A DNA stretch of 64,000 nucleotides, from contig OZ059900.1 in the NCBI GenBank assembly GCA_964057225.1, forward strand, positions 10,116,501 through 10,180,500, in the 5' to 3' direction. The stretch's first letter is position 1. Every line of letters begins with the position of its first letter. Made by a program: the position numbers and the translations under genes. Shown here one piece after another: positions 12,701 through 26,739 of this stretch. The notes beneath the pieces are model-generated. The model made no database searches. It was not told the origin of the DNA and saw only the letters and a list, made by a program, of their open reading frames with translations. This DNA comes from Auanema rhodensis. Lineage: Eukaryota; Nematoda; Chromadorea; Rhabditida; Rhabditidae.

Positions 12701-15700
12701 ACTCCTCATCAAGTTCAATGAGAAAGGTGACTATACACACATGAGAGATTGGAAAAAGAAACGAGGCACAAGGATACATACATAGTAGTGAAGAGATGCT
12801 GATAGCAGCAATGACAAGGCATAAGACAAGATGGAACCTTGTCAGTCAGTCATACAAGGCGTGATGTAACCAACGTCAAGTTGTCACTAGCCAATCAACT
12901 AGACCGCTATGCGCCAAGGTTAACCGCCAGAATATGGTTTTCTGATGATAACAGCCTTTTGTATTTTCAAAAAAATAGACAAAAGTAAAGAGTTCTCGAT
13001 TGATAAAAATGTATTTTAGACATTGCAAAATATTTTACTGTACCTGTATCCTGGCTTCTGGTAAACCAATCTTCTGTGCTAGTCGTTCACGTGCGAATAC
13101 GTCGGGATAATGGGTTCGTTCAAATTCTGTAAATACATGTAATTGTATTTCTTTTACATTATAACATAGTAAATGTGATAATTTGGAGAATAAATAATTA
13201 ATAAATACATGAAACATACCTTTTTCAAGGGCTTCTATCTGTTCTTGGCTAAATGAGGTTCGATTTCGTTGGAGTTTTCGTTTCAATCGCATTCGAGCTG
13301 CTACATCTTCATCAGAATCAGTTGATGGTTTCACATCCTCATCAAGAATAATGCAGGATTGTTCTGTAATAATTAATATACATATATCATACAATTTTAA
13401 AATAAATCATAAAAAAATATATTTTTTGACTTCATTTTGGCTGTTTCAATTAAATTTTTGAAAGAAAAAATAGTACAATTCGTTTAATGAGATAAAACTT
13501 GAAATATTTTATAATATTTTTGGATAAGTTGAAAGAATTTATTATTATAAGATTATGAAAATATTGTTTGAGAAATATCCTACTTCGTCTGATTGTTGGA
13601 GCTTTAATAGCCAGAGGTTGAGTGGATAGCATTTTAATAAGAATAAGCTAATATATATTTATAAAATACAAATATTTAGATATTTATATTTTAATATATA
13701 AATGTATATGTATATAAATATCTCTAATGAATCTGTGTCAAAGATTATTGCAGATTTGTATCAAACATATACACACGTAATTACACGTCAAAGTATCAAA
13801 TAATGATTAATTCTAGTAAAATTGAATAATAAAAGTACAAAGATATACTAGCGATACTATGTATATATCTGTAAGCTGTGTGCCGTATCCTGCGATATGG
13901 AATAAACAGAAGTAGCAGTAGGATGATGCCTAGTACAGACTATCAATCAAAAGTAATAAAATACTTCGAATCGCTTCTTGTGTAGGCAAGAAACAACGAC
14001 ACGGAATACAAGAGGTGGTGTGTGAGAGAGAGAAAGAGAAAGAGAGAGAGAGGGTGGGCAAAGGACTGGTAGCAGTGATGGCGGTGGTTGTGTCTTGGAG
14101 TCTCTCTTTCTGTCTCTCGTTCGTTTGTTCTCCTTTTTCTGGTTGTAAGTCTATCGTTTTTTGTGTCTTCTATGGCTGTTTGACTGTCGAGGCAGAAAAC
14201 AGAAAACGATTTGTAGGAGGGAATACGATGGACTGTTCAAACTGACGAGAACGATAAGAGGCAGTAGTAGCTAGGATGAAACAGTTGTCGACCTTTTTCT
14301 CGTTGTTGCTGAAGTTGTGGGCCGAGATTGCAATGATGTACGTCAAATACAGTCGACCAGTGTGAATGTTGCGAGAGGGAGCACGCAATGCCAAGCAAGA
14401 TAGAGGCCGAACTCTCTTTCTCTCTATATTTCTCAATGCGAGACGAGAAAATCAGCGAAAGATGAAGAGTGAGAGGAAAGATTGTTGGCGTTGATTATTA
14501 AATATTGTACGCAAACGAGATACGCTAACTCAGTCACGTAGATAATGCGTGAATATGATGTATAGATAGACAGAGTGATCTTGGAACGGAAGGAAGTAGG
14601 TAATTAGCCGGTTTTCACCTCCGTAAGCTTGATGAGCAACGACAGCAGATAAGCTAAGCGTGCGACAGCTAGCAGTAATCAACGTAATATAATTAACGTG
14701 TAAATTATAATATTATCGCGTTAATTTCGTTATTGTTGTTAATATTTCGGGAAAATAAGCAGACACAATTACTGCTGTAATGAAAGGCGAATAGATAGAG
14801 CTGAGTTGAGAAGTTCAGCCAGTTACTGTGGATCTGAATGGTCACTAGCAAACTGCTGACGATGGGCCGTTCGTCAAGAATCTGGGGCGGGACATATATG
14901 CGTATGTAGTGAAGGTGGTCTTCCTAGAGGAGATAGCTATAACATAGTATAGAAAAATTGGAGAACGCTGAGAAAAATAGAATAGAGTGGAAGAGGAGTG
15001 AGAGAGAAGAAAGAGAAAAAGAACTAAGATATAGTCAGCCAGTATGAGAGTAAAAAAATTCGTTTTGAATACTATTTCTTGTCGTATGCGCTTATTTCTA
15101 TCAACTGTTTAGAGAATTATTTTGCTTTTTTTTGTCGATTTAATCAACAAACCGTCATTTACAACTGTATACTGATATCAGTAAAAACCGACAAAAAAAC
15201 GACTACAACGTGAAAGGTTGCTTGACGGAAAAGAGACAGGGTACATGACAATCTTGCAGTCCATTCAACAAGCAATGCTGCAACGGGTGGGGACTGACTT
15301 TCGAACTCATCATTGGCGTAGACAAGCGTGAATAGTTTTTTATTCATGTCAAGCATCATCAGCTCTTAATTCAATTTCATACAATGTGACAGGCCTCTCG
15401 CTTTCCTGCGATTAGAGTACCATTAACGAACATATCATCATAATGAAAATAAACTTAATGTCCGCAAATTAGATAGATCAACATGAGCGTAAACCCGAGA
15501 AAAAGAAACAATTAGCCTAATGTATGATAGATATATGACACATTTGTGCTGGCAAATTGCATTAAATCATTAATGTTCAGCATTATACAACTATTTGTTG
15601 CCTCTGCTTGGGCTGTATAGATTTTTTTGGTTAGTTTCATTGATTGTTCAAACAGTCTATTCCCTTTGCCCACACTTTGTTATTTTGCCTCCTTTTTCGA

Positions 15701-18700
15701 AATATTTTCGCGTTTCATCTTTCAGTTTCCCATCTTTCATCAGCAAGCAGTCTTCAACGAAGCGCATTCCTGGTCCCCAACATAGCGTGAATGATAATGC
15801 TGTTACCGTAACCCGCCATCAACTCGATTTGAAGTGATGACGAAATATTGAGATTGTTAAGAGAGTGTAAAGAAGATTTAGATAGTCGAACTGAACGAAA
15901 AGAAGAATAAGACGAAGAAGAATAGTAGAAATGCAAAGAAGATGGAAAGATGACAAAGGCGAAAGGTAGGCAACTTCGCCAGTTTCTCACTATTTCTCAT
16001 GTTCTACAGCTTGAGTTTTCGTTTGGATTCATCAAGTTTTTGTCTTTCTCTCATCTATTTCTCCTCTTATTTCCCTCTCTCTCTTTCTCTCTCTGATGAA
16101 CTGTTCACTTGTCTCTATATTCAACATAATCTTTACGACCTGTTACCTCGCTTGATTCTTCGTTAGCAACAGAAATGAAGAAATAAGAAGGCAATGAAGA
16201 AGAAAAAGAAGAAATTCTTAAGCCAGGTGTGCCTACAGTAAGTCTTTCCTGCCCAAATAAAACAATACTTGACTTCAGTCCGAATAGATTTACAATAATT
16301 TATAGCCAGGCATATGCAGAGCAATTACATTTTTTTCCATTTTACGAAGCATTTCAACAAATTTCGGTTAGAAGTAATCCCCCCTCCATGAATATTTGAG
16401 TGTGTTTGCTAAAGATAGTTTAATGATCTTGTAAAAGTTCATAAGAAATAATGATTAATGAGCCAATTTGCAATAGTAATTTGTCAGAAATATTTGAAAA
16501 ATCTATTGACAAGTATTGCAGTTATAGTTGTTCACCACACAAGAACAGGAAATTGCTACGCGATAGGGTACGGTGGACAAGAACGAGCCAATAAGAGACG
16601 AACAGCATAACGCCCATAATCATTGTTTTTGCAGAAAAGAATAGAAATATTTGTTAAAATGATTAAAAAAATATAATATTTGGAAGTAAATTGAGGGGGT
16701 TTACTTGTAATTTGAAAATATTTAATCCAGAATCGTTATTTTTAAAATATTATTAAAGCAGATTGAATTAGAATGGTTTGACTTGCTTGATATGAAAAGC
16801 CTAATTGATGTTACTTAATGAAGTTTCCTCACCTATTGCTATTAAACGACACTGATCCAATAAATTAATTAACGACCACACATAGTGCGAGGAAATTGCA
16901 AAATCAAATTAGTTAATTTCATTTTCTTGATTTTGACTCATTCTGTCGTAATCGGATCTTCCATGAATAAACATATTATCACAAAATCAGTATAGAGAGC
17001 TGAGCAATGATGTTATAATAGCTTTCAAAATTATTTAAAATGTAAGAAGGAAAAGGAAAAAAGAATTTGAAAGCCGTATGTGATCGGAAGGATGAAAGAA
17101 TAGATGAAAAAGGCTGCAGATTAGCATTGAACATGTCATTTTCAATTAATACAGCAAATACGTAAACGACTATTGAATGAGTTAGCTGGCTGACTACTTG
17201 GCTGACTATATGACGATTGAGGAGGTGAAACAAACATAAAAAATAGAAGTATCGAATGGATTGATCTTATATCGCGATGAGTACGTGGAGAAGAGACGAT
17301 TTTATGAGTATGAGGATATGAAGAGAGGTACGAGGAAATGGCTGAAGAAGATGATGTTGATGATTATGTGAACGACGTACCTCATCATCATCATCGTTAT
17401 CCGATGTCATTATTGTCATGATGATGATGATGATGGTGATGATGATCATCATTGTCGGCCCTGTTAACGAAGAACATATTTTCATCGTCAATACAGCCAT
17501 TTAACCTGCCCCGGCGTCTGGTATAAATGTCACATTCTATTATTTACATTACCCATATCTCCATACTCAATCATGGCATTAAATCGAAGGATAGGATAGG
17601 TTCATTGTGAGTCTGCCTTCAGTCTCATTCATACTTGCGCTCATTATATATGAAGTATAACTATGCATATAGCTAATATTATTATATTTCATATTCTATT
17701 AAGTCTATATTTTATTTTATTTTATGTTAATCCTGAATATTTTATGCTTTTTTCACAAAATTTGAAGTCGTTTTCAATGAAAATATCATTGTTTATAATT
17801 TAATCTAATATAATTTTTTTCCAATATTGATTATATATTAGTTTATAATTTAAATAATTTCAAATAAAACATAACTAACCCATCGATTTTTTCGGCTCAA
17901 TTTCGGCGGGAGGTAGTGAAGTAAATTGTGTTAACCCAACTGTCGGTACCGACATTTGCCATGGATTATATCCCCACGTTGTGTATCTGTAAGACATTCT
18001 ATAATTAAGAAAATTATTCATAAATGAATAATAGTAATAGTTTGCATAAGTTTGTATAAGAGTAGATAGCTTAATGGCAAAATACTAGACATATGTATAT
18101 TAAAAGATAATAAGTGATTGAGCTAAAATATCAAAATATACTAGAGAAAACGATGATATTGCTTTATGCTATGCGCTCATTTCTATTAATTTCGATAATT
18201 ATTATAATTATAATATGAACATATAATTATATTATATACATATTATCATAAAATAGAATAGAATATAAACATAGAAATGAATTTATCAGCTACAATGAGG
18301 ACTGAAAAGGAAGGTCGTCCACGTATTAAGACAATCTATGAATCAGTCAAGCGAAAATCACCGTATAAATCTATGCTATTTATCAGAAACGTATAGTTGG
18401 GGAAATATATTTTGTATTTTTTCGACGATAAAAGATAAAATGTATAAGAAGTTATCATTGAATATTATTTATTTTGCATCCAAATTAGTTGAGGAGGGGG
18501 GGGTTATAATTAGTTAGAAATTTGTAATACTGTACTGTATATATTTCAAATGATTTTCTTAGAAAAAAAGTACAGAAAATAGATTGAAATCAATTATTTT
18601 GATATAAATTAATTTGATCACATTATATGAATAAATGTGAACAAATTATCATGATCATGTTTGTTTATTGAAGTAATTTAAAACAAACTTACAGTTGATT

Positions 18701-18993
18701 CTGATCCACCAAGCGAAATCTATCGTAGAAATCGCTGTGCAGCTGCTGTTGCTCTTTTTTGGACGCCAGATTTCTAAGAACACGGTTTATTGATGAAACC
18801 TGTAAAGACATATGAATGGAATTGAGTATATTTCACATATCATTCTGAATAAGTTGACGAATATTTAAATGATCTGATTGCTAAATAGCTGTAAAATAGT
18901 TGATAACAACAGCTGTCATGAGCATCATCGTAATTATTGTAAATAAGAGAGATAGTTGTACTAATTAATGCATTTAAAAACTCTATCTATATG

Positions 18994-19035
<42 letters not shown>

Positions 19036-22000
19036 TTTTTTTTATAATTAATATGTATTTGGCAACAGTTTTGAAGATGTGAATTGAGAATAAATGTGTT
19101 GCAAAGTAGTTGGAGAGACTGGTAAAGGAGAAAGGGGACGAGGGCAACAGGGAAAAAAAAGGTGAGGGGGAAAGTCTTTTTCGAATAGTCAATAAGATTT
19201 TTATCAACGTCCGAGTGCGATGATGTAAAGTTGTTGGGGACGTTAAACATGAAATGCTCTAACAACAGGTTCTTAAAACCAATGTGTTACGGTAGGACGT
19301 GGTGCTATGAAAACACCTGTTCTTGAAGACAGTTGAAAATGAAGAACAGGAGAAATAGAAAAAAGATAGAAATGCAAAACGGAGAGTATTGCCCCTTGTA
19401 TGTGTATATGGTGGTGAAGGGGGGGGGAGAGCGAGAAAGAGAGTGGTGGTGGTGGGAGGGGGACAGAAGAGTGGGTAGTGTAGCGGGATGGATAGAAGAC
19501 GTTGAATTTCAAATACATATCGAGTCTGGACATGTTCGAGAAAAAGGAAAACGTTGTTCCATTTTTATTCTCCGTTAAGACTACTGTCGACGAGAAATTT
19601 CATCTCCCCCCCTACCCCACCATCCCAAAGCATCAATTCAAGTATAGGGTTATATTAAAGAGAATGGTTGGTCAATTAGAAAATGGGGGGGGGGGGGTTT
19701 CTTATATAGATTTGAATAAATTTATTTATTTGACAATAATTTCTTTTTTTCTTATTTTTAAACTTTTCCTTTAATTAACTTACACTTGGAATACTATCTG
19801 CTGTGCAAATATTATCGCTCAGCAACTTATCACGAATTTCCCAAGCGAATATACTCGGCTGCTCCCGCTTATATTCTTCAATCTTCAAGACAACGTTCTG
19901 TGTTGCAACTCTGGAAAAAAATACTTTCAAATTAATGAATATTTATAGCATAATTTATAACAAAATATATATAGATAAGATAATTATATCATTAACCATG
20001 TGTATGTGCCTAATTTGATTAAATTTTGATAAATTAGATGAATCATTTTCATCCAAATATATTAAGATGTTTTAATATTTAAATAAACAATTTAAAATTT
20101 GTTCACACGCATCTGATAACAATTTGATTAGTGCTTTATCACATTACAGATTAACTACATTTATATACGAAATCAAATTAAATGAATCAAACTAATGAGA
20201 AACGATTGGCAAACGATAAAAGCTGAAATGTGATGCTGCGGATTATGATATTGCTGTGCTTATGCTGCGCTCATACGTTATTGCAGGATGTTACTTCTTT
20301 CATAACATAGTGAGTGCTTGCTGATTGAATGAGCAGTGAGCGATGAATTAGCTAGATAGATGGAGAGAGAGAGAGAGATTAACGAAAAAATGCCGAGATA
20401 AATAAATAAAAGGTTAGCCGAACTGCTGTGATCATGAATGAATATGGAGATGCGGAGTTAATTTAGCAAATACTACTGATTTAGACAAGATATCAGCCTA
20501 AAACCATGATATGTTAATGAGGTTTCAGGATGTTAATCATGTAACAGATTATCGGCATATGCTCAAGAAGTCGTTCCTCCCCCATTTATGAAGGAAATCA
20601 AAAGGCGAGACTAGATAGTTAGAGCTTTTCAGGATATTATTTAGTTGTGTTAGCTACTTCAAACGGATGAATGCATTAGTATATGTTCCGGTCGAGTCAG
20701 GTGCCGTTGATGTTGGCAAGGATTAAATAATAATTGTATAAATCTCTGGGCTGAGTAGAAAAATAGAGAAAAGTTTATAATTTTCAATAAATATGGATAT
20801 GCTTAAAGCTTAAACTATTCAATTGAATTATGCTATAGCTGATTTAGACATTTATAATTTATATCCTATTAGGTGATGTATAGGAAATAAAATTTTCAAA
20901 AATAAATTCAATAAATCTCATTAAGAGCTTGTGAATTTTTGCGGAGAGGTGATACTGATGCTTATACTCACTTTCGCTCCAATTTACTTCATAAGTAACA
21001 ACTTTCAGGAAATTAATTGAATAAAACATTTTTAAAATTTGTCTGGAAAGCTTACCTTGGCTTGGATCCTCCAATTGCTCGAGGCTTGATAGTGCCAGAT
21101 TCGTAATATCGACACAAGATCTTAGAAACACAACTGCAATTAATAATTATATCATATATACATATAATTATAATTAAATTGATGGTTACATACATGCACT
21201 ACATGTATGCATATAAGGATGTATGGGTGTGTATGTGTATGTGTGTGTGTGTGTGTATGATGATAAAAATAAAATTTGATGGCTGGCAACAACATTTGTC
21301 GTCTTTTACAGAAACCAATTAGCTGATGACAATATTAGAGTGAGAAAACGAGAGAAATTGGACAAAAGAAATGAGAAAAAGAGACAGACAGACTGTAAGA
21401 AGACAAAAAGAGAATGATAAAAAGATATAGAATATGATTCTAATTGTTAGAAGTATTAAGAAAAAAAAGAGAGAGAGAGAGAGAGAAAGAGAAAAGAGTG
21501 AAGGAGAAGAAGGCACACAGAGATGTTAGGAATGGTAATGTTTGTATGTGTGTGGAAAGCAGTGTCGTCAGGACGAGTACTCGACTACAACAACGTCTGG
21601 AACAACGATGTCGGTGAGAAACGATGAAAACGGAAAACGATAAACACAACCAGGAAAATGATGATGTTTCAAAAAGAAGAATATAACTTTGATTTAGAAG
21701 ATGATAATGACGATGATGTCGTCAACATGGACAACTGATGCTGTCGTAGATCGGCGCGTACAGCAAATCATCTTCGTCATACTCAACTGACGTGAAACTT
21801 CATGGTCGTTTTTTTTCTGTTCGTCTCAAGCAGTTTTATCCGTTTTTTTTCTTTTTTCGTTGTCCTGCTAACTCTCTGCTTTCTCACTAATTTGCGATGT
21901 ACAACTATGAGTTCAAGACACTATACGGTGAGGAGAAAAACGAAACAGTGACAGATACTTATCGAACTTACCCATTAGATACTTGAAGATAGCGACTGAT

Positions 22001-25000
22001 ATCGCATGGTCGTTGTCCGCTTTTTGCCATTGCTACTATCTGCTCGCGGGTTTGATCAGGTAACGGCCTACCATTTACAAATACGCCGCCGAGCTGATTG
22101 ACACCCGTATGTCCACCTGTATCTGGAACTTATTAATGGGTGCAAAATTTCAGTTTAAAGTACCTCCATGCTTCTCTAATTTCCTATATAATTTCAAAAT
22201 AACTATACTATTAGCTTTAAATTGATATTATTTAGTAAAAATATTCAAAACAAAAATTAAATTAGAATAAGAACCTCATTTTAGCGCCAAAAAGTTTTAA
22301 AATACTCCGAGAAAATAGGGTGTTTCTCATTATATTCAATCACAAATGAACTTTGTTGTGTACTTAAGTAAAATGATTTTAAATAATTTCTAATTCTTAG
22401 TATCATTTCCAAAGATCAGTAAATCATTTTTATAAGAAAATCATATACTATTTGTGATAGTTTGATGTTTGATTTAAAGTTTCATTATAATGATCTGTGA
22501 ACCTAAGTTTATATATTTTTACAGAATATCAAGGCATGTTTCTATATCATATTGTAGAAATATTATGAACTATTGAGCTGAATAATTAGTATTGGTTAGC
22601 TTTGATCCCCCCCCATTGGGAATAGAGCCTTTTTGACCTGATGCTTTCAAGTAAAAATGACATATATTGATACTTCATATGGATTATAAACTATATTACA
22701 ATAACTATGATGGAGTAATTATGACATCATTAACCATCTGTTATGATAATTCATTAAATTTTGTTATATGTAGGATGATATTTGTATTTTAAAAAATAGA
22801 ACAGAAGGTAGTCTTGAAAAAAAAGAAGATTTTTCTTTTCTCTTAGACAAAAATACAAAACTTGGGAAAAATATCTCAAGTTATACGCTTGAGTGTGTAG
22901 CAGATAAAGCTATTCACCTTGAATACTGAGATGGTATTCAATTAATTGTTGTTTTTTTTGTATTATTTCAAAGAACAATTGTTGTTCAATCAATTTCCTA
23001 GTTCAATGTCATATAATAAATAATTAAAGCTTTATAATCATTAAAATAAATATAGATAAACTATAATTAGATTGTGACTGTATGTGAGTTTTATTCAGAA
23101 TCAGTATTATGGCTTTGTCTTTTTTCTTTTTGTCTTTCTCTAATCCTTTTTTTTAATATATATTTTTATTCTTTCTTATTGTTTGGAGCTATGCATGTTA
23201 GAATAAATATATGTATATACTAAGAGAGATAGCTATATAATTGCCTTACGGGTCAGTGAATCTCAAGAATTCAGTAGATAACACTACCGACGGGAAACGG
23301 AAGTTATTAGGCAACACTATTCTGTGAACATGTAGAGTAGATCAGGATGTCATAGCGTATACGAATAATGAAGAGATTTAGAGATATTCTCATGAACAGA
23401 TACTGAGATATAGGCTGAAGAATACAATGAGATAGCAAGGTGAGGCTAGAGAGAAGATAGAGAGAGAGAAAAGAGATAAAGAAAGAGGGAGAGATTGCCA
23501 CTAGATGAAGATCATCATCTTCATCATCATCATCAACCTCAAAGTCATCATCATCATCATAATCTGGTTACGAGATAGGGTTTGTAGTATGTTGCGATGT
23601 GAACCTTATTAAGATCTCCAGATGTTATTGAAACAGAGATATCTTGACAGATTGACAAATCAACACATATGCACAAGTAATGTTACATAATAGTTTGTAG
23701 TTTATACTATATTTCAAAATACTTTATGCACTTAATCAATTAACTGAATGACTCGTATTGATGGATGGTAATAGATCATAACTATATCTCTTGACATACT
23801 AGACATATAGTTAAAGTTAAAGATACTTGAACTACATCTGTTTCTGAAATATAGTTTGTGTCTATGTGCATGCAATGAAACATGAGAAACAAAGACAATG
23901 CAATATCTAATACATTAGTTTGAGATTGTGCATTGAACCCTATTAACATAACTATATCCTTTATAGTTAGACGTGTGTATATATTCATTCTACCTCAGTT
24001 TTATATATAGATACTAGCATATGGATATAATACTATAATTAATAGTAAACATAATTATAATATTCTTTTCTTTTTTCTCACTTTTTTGACTTCTTATCCT
24101 ATTATTATTATTACTATGATGTCAATATAGTTTCTTTTTTCCTTTTTTCTTTGTTTATAATTAGCACTAGTTGCATGGATTTCGTCATCGTACCCCTAAT
24201 GAGAGATTAGAAAGACTGGCCCTCTGAGTTTGCGGTCCGTTCTTGCTTTAAGCCAAAAATTGACGTTGCATGACTGCCGTATTGCACCATCAGCACAATC
24301 TGTTCAAGGTACTTGAAAGCGCTAGCCGGCATAAGATGTACGCATTAGCATTTGTGATTCGTCTTGCTAACTGTCGCCATGATACCTAATGTCTAACTGT
24401 TATATATACATATGGTATACAGGGCGACATATCCTATCAAACGTCACAGTTGGAAGCCGTGTGTATGGCTTGACGCGCTATTACAATGTGGTATAGCTGT
24501 ATATATGTATAACTATATATATAGTTATAGTAGATGTGAGAGAAATTATAAGAAAAATGAAATAAAGAAATTAAAAATTATTAGATTAGAGTGGTATGAT
24601 CAAACTGATTTAATCAGTTTATTGGTGAATATCATCTTACCAACTTAGTTAAGTATTATTCAAGCATTACACTTGAAAGCTTTACTATTCTGATCAATGA
24701 GTTTTCTGATTTGTTTTTACTATTTTTTGGTCCCCCCTCCATGACTTTTTCATTAATTTCAAAGTTCAAAAGAAAAAAAAGTAAAAACATTAGAAAGATG
24801 TCGTTAGTTAATATTTCATCGTAAAATTGAGAAAACGTTGAAATTCTGCATTTCAACACAATATTGTCTGTGCCAGCCATTCTTTTACTCAGTTCATTGT
24901 GTTATTTCCATTTCTCAAGGTGTTTATAGAACAGGAGGCATACATCTATCTATATGGAATATAATAGAATCATGCATGTGTGAAATTAGGCAAAGGATAA

Positions 25001-26681
25001 CATTATGAACTAGCAATAGCTGGCTATTTATGAAAGCGATTCCATATATATATAGAGAGAGATAGCTGTAAAACAGTTAAGAGAATTGAAAAGAGAAGGC
25101 AAGAAAAACTAAAACAGTATGATACTCGATGAAGACACTGCAAACTGACGACATATTCCATACAATAAAAGTGAAATATTGAATATATCATCATGTATGA
25201 ATAGAATTTTTAAGATTTTCTAACCATGTTAATGTGATTATAGCTATAAAAACGAATGAAATACATATAGTTAAAGAGTTCTAAAGCCTATACTACCAAA
25301 TACAAATGTCATTTTTAAGCTGAATGTTAGAGAAATAAACCGTAGAGATAGTTTAGTTTACGAAAATCAATTGTTACTTTTGAACAATAGTGTCAAAAGA
25401 TTATATTTCATTTTAACTATATAGTTATAAGTTACATAATTGATTGTTAATTTAAACAGTTGTTGATTAACTGTATAATTATTTAAATTTAATTGCCTAA
25501 TCCCTTAAGTTATCCCCTTATATCCGGCTTTATTTCGTTTTTAAATTTGCTTGTCATCAATAGCAATTGTAACGGAATAGCCACTATAAGAACTTCCGGT
25601 TGCCGTTTTTCTCTACTCCATACCGATGATGATGAGAGTTCAACGATGAACAGGAAGGTCTCTCACCGGTTACATTTGTAGGTACAAACGGTTTGGCCAT
25701 GAAAGCAAAGTCATGCACACCTAGCTCTAGTGATTTTATCGTCATATAGACGAACGAATGCAGACGTACAGTGAGAAACAGTTACATCAGGCCATATCCT
25801 CTTCATAACTTTTATATACAAAGAGAAGATATATTTCATTGAATTTCGTTTTCCATTTCTCTTTATAACACATTATAAAATGTGATTTCGAATGCAGAAG
25901 GAAGTTCAAGTACGCTGTTGCATACACATACATACACAGGAACACGTATACACAGTTTGTCTAGACCACAATAATCGTTTAGATTTATGACCATTTTCAT
26001 GATTTAAGGTCAGACATTTTCACATTTTGAAACTCTATGATCGTTTGAAAGAACGCTTTTCTAATTGGCATTGGTGTTGAAAGTAACGGCTATAGTATTG
26101 GGCCAACTTCAATGTGCAACCAACTCAATTTATTCGTTCGTTTCGAATGTCATCCTTGAAAAAGATTTGAAAGAAAAAGTTCGATATTATTTTTCTTTGT
26201 TCTTTATGAATATTTAATTAGAAATAACTAAGAAATAGGTGTTTCAATGCATTTATTGTGCATTTTCTCATTTGGCGCTCAAATAAGTATGCGAGAGATA
26301 GAGAGAGTAAGAGCAATAAGATGCGAAATGTTTCGAAAAGCTTCCTGTGTTTAGGAGCTATTTCGTCTAAATTATGTTGAAGAATAATAATCGTAGGAAG
26401 TTCTAAATGTTTAGAATCAAGCCAACAATTGAATAAGATTCTTGGAATATTTTCTTCAAAATCCATGAAGTATAAATACTTTTCTGCATCAGTTTAAATG
26501 CTTTTAATTAAAATAATTCACTTTTTTGCTTTATTTTACGCAAATAAGAAAAATTAAAAACTTTGGTTTAGTTCAATTGAATTTTTCAAAAATTAGAGAA
26601 GCGATTTAATATGTTGTTATAAAAAATAAAATGCATACCTCTTCCCGAGGGTATTTTGCGCGACCCAGTAATGATAGTCAT
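9764..26681 (-). CDS. vab-3: Pax6 paired-box and homeobox transcription factor (vab-3 orthologue), complete, 12 coding exons
   Basis: Coding exons on the minus strand: 26681-26639, 22122-21972, 21133-21056, 19910-19784, 18799-18693, 17986-17880, 13363-13220, 13126-13044, 12418-12162, 11686-11587, 11511-11436 and 9924-9764. All joins are GT-AG and keep frame, giving 477 residues. The paired domain is at about residues 19-146, starting [19 protein letters not shown]. It contains [11 protein letters not shown] and [12 protein letters not shown], which are nematode-type spellings of Pax6. The linker includes an acidic patch (STDSDEDV). The homeodomain is at 235-294, with WFSN giving Ser at position 50, typical of Pax homeodomains. 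A Ser/Thr/Pro-rich activation tail ends HYWRS. Family role: a nuclear DNA-binding factor patterning head epidermis and sense organs. A TTTTATTTTCAG acceptor at 26740-26742 leaves a 58-nt 5' UTR. Introns 1 and 6 are each 4516 nt by this model, and intron 7 is only 93 nt. Identity is very secure; the exact first exon is slightly less so. Confidence 0.96.
13364..17879 (-). other. vab-3 intron 6 (between paired box and homeobox)
   Basis: A long intron with blocks much richer in GC than the surrounding AT-rich DNA, at about 13990-14900 and 15160-15990, plus GA and CT runs and CATCAT-type repeats near 17383-17440. In C. elegans the matching interval holds an internal promoter, so these blocks are plausible regulatory DNA. 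No antisense gene is convincing. Confidence 0.45.
13584..13632 (-). CDS. Candidate alternative first exon for a homeodomain-only vab-3 isoform
   Basis: In intron 6, about 220 nt before the first homeobox exon, an ATG at 13632 opens 16 codons ([16 protein letters not shown]) plus one base, then a GTAGGA donor at 13583-13578. The leftover single base matches the phase of the exon at 13363-13220, so splicing would read into [11 protein letters not shown] and the homeodomain without the paired domain. C. elegans vab-3 is known to make such a short form (mab-18) from an internal promoter. Here the donor is mediocre and the phase match has a one-in-three chance by luck, so this remains a candidate. 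Confidence 0.35.
18999..19030. repeat. (TA)n microsatellite in vab-3 intron 4
   Basis: An uninterrupted TA run of about 16 units. Confidence 0.9.
19685..19697. repeat. Poly(G) run of 13
   Basis: G-run on the plus strand inside vab-3 intron 4. Other G-rich stretches lie at about 19418-19427 and 19440-19462, so this intron clusters G-runs in otherwise AT-rich DNA. Confidence 0.85.
21236..21256. repeat. (GT)n microsatellite in vab-3 intron 2 vicinity
   Basis: A GT dinucleotide run within a longer TGTATGTGTG tract, just upstream of the third coding exon in gene orientation. Confidence 0.8.
22123..26638 (-). other. vab-3 intron 1
   Basis: A long intron between the start-codon exon and the first paired-box exon. 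It is mostly AT-rich, with an island of balanced composition at about 24170-24400 and (ATC)n runs near 23515-23560. The balanced island has no sustained reading frame, so it may be regulatory. Confidence 0.45.
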
Positions 26682-26739
26682 ATCCAAATAATTAGTGTAA
26701 ACGACTTAATGTCGTTCAGATGATACAAAATATAATAAT

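Noticed and set aside
13450-13632. 60-codon minus-strand frame read as a whole gene
   Set aside because: Only its first 16 codons look coding; the rest is AT-rich intron. It is kept solely as a candidate first exon.
24505-24535. AT palindromes of TATAGTTATA type as terminators or CRISPR-like repeats
   Set aside because: They recur at irregular spacing throughout the AT-rich DNA with no array structure, and a eukaryotic genome is not expected to hold CRISPR arrays.
22123-26638. Equal length (4516 nt) of vab-3 introns 1 and 6 as a sign of duplication
   Set aside because: The two introns show no sequence similarity to each other; the equal length is coincidence.
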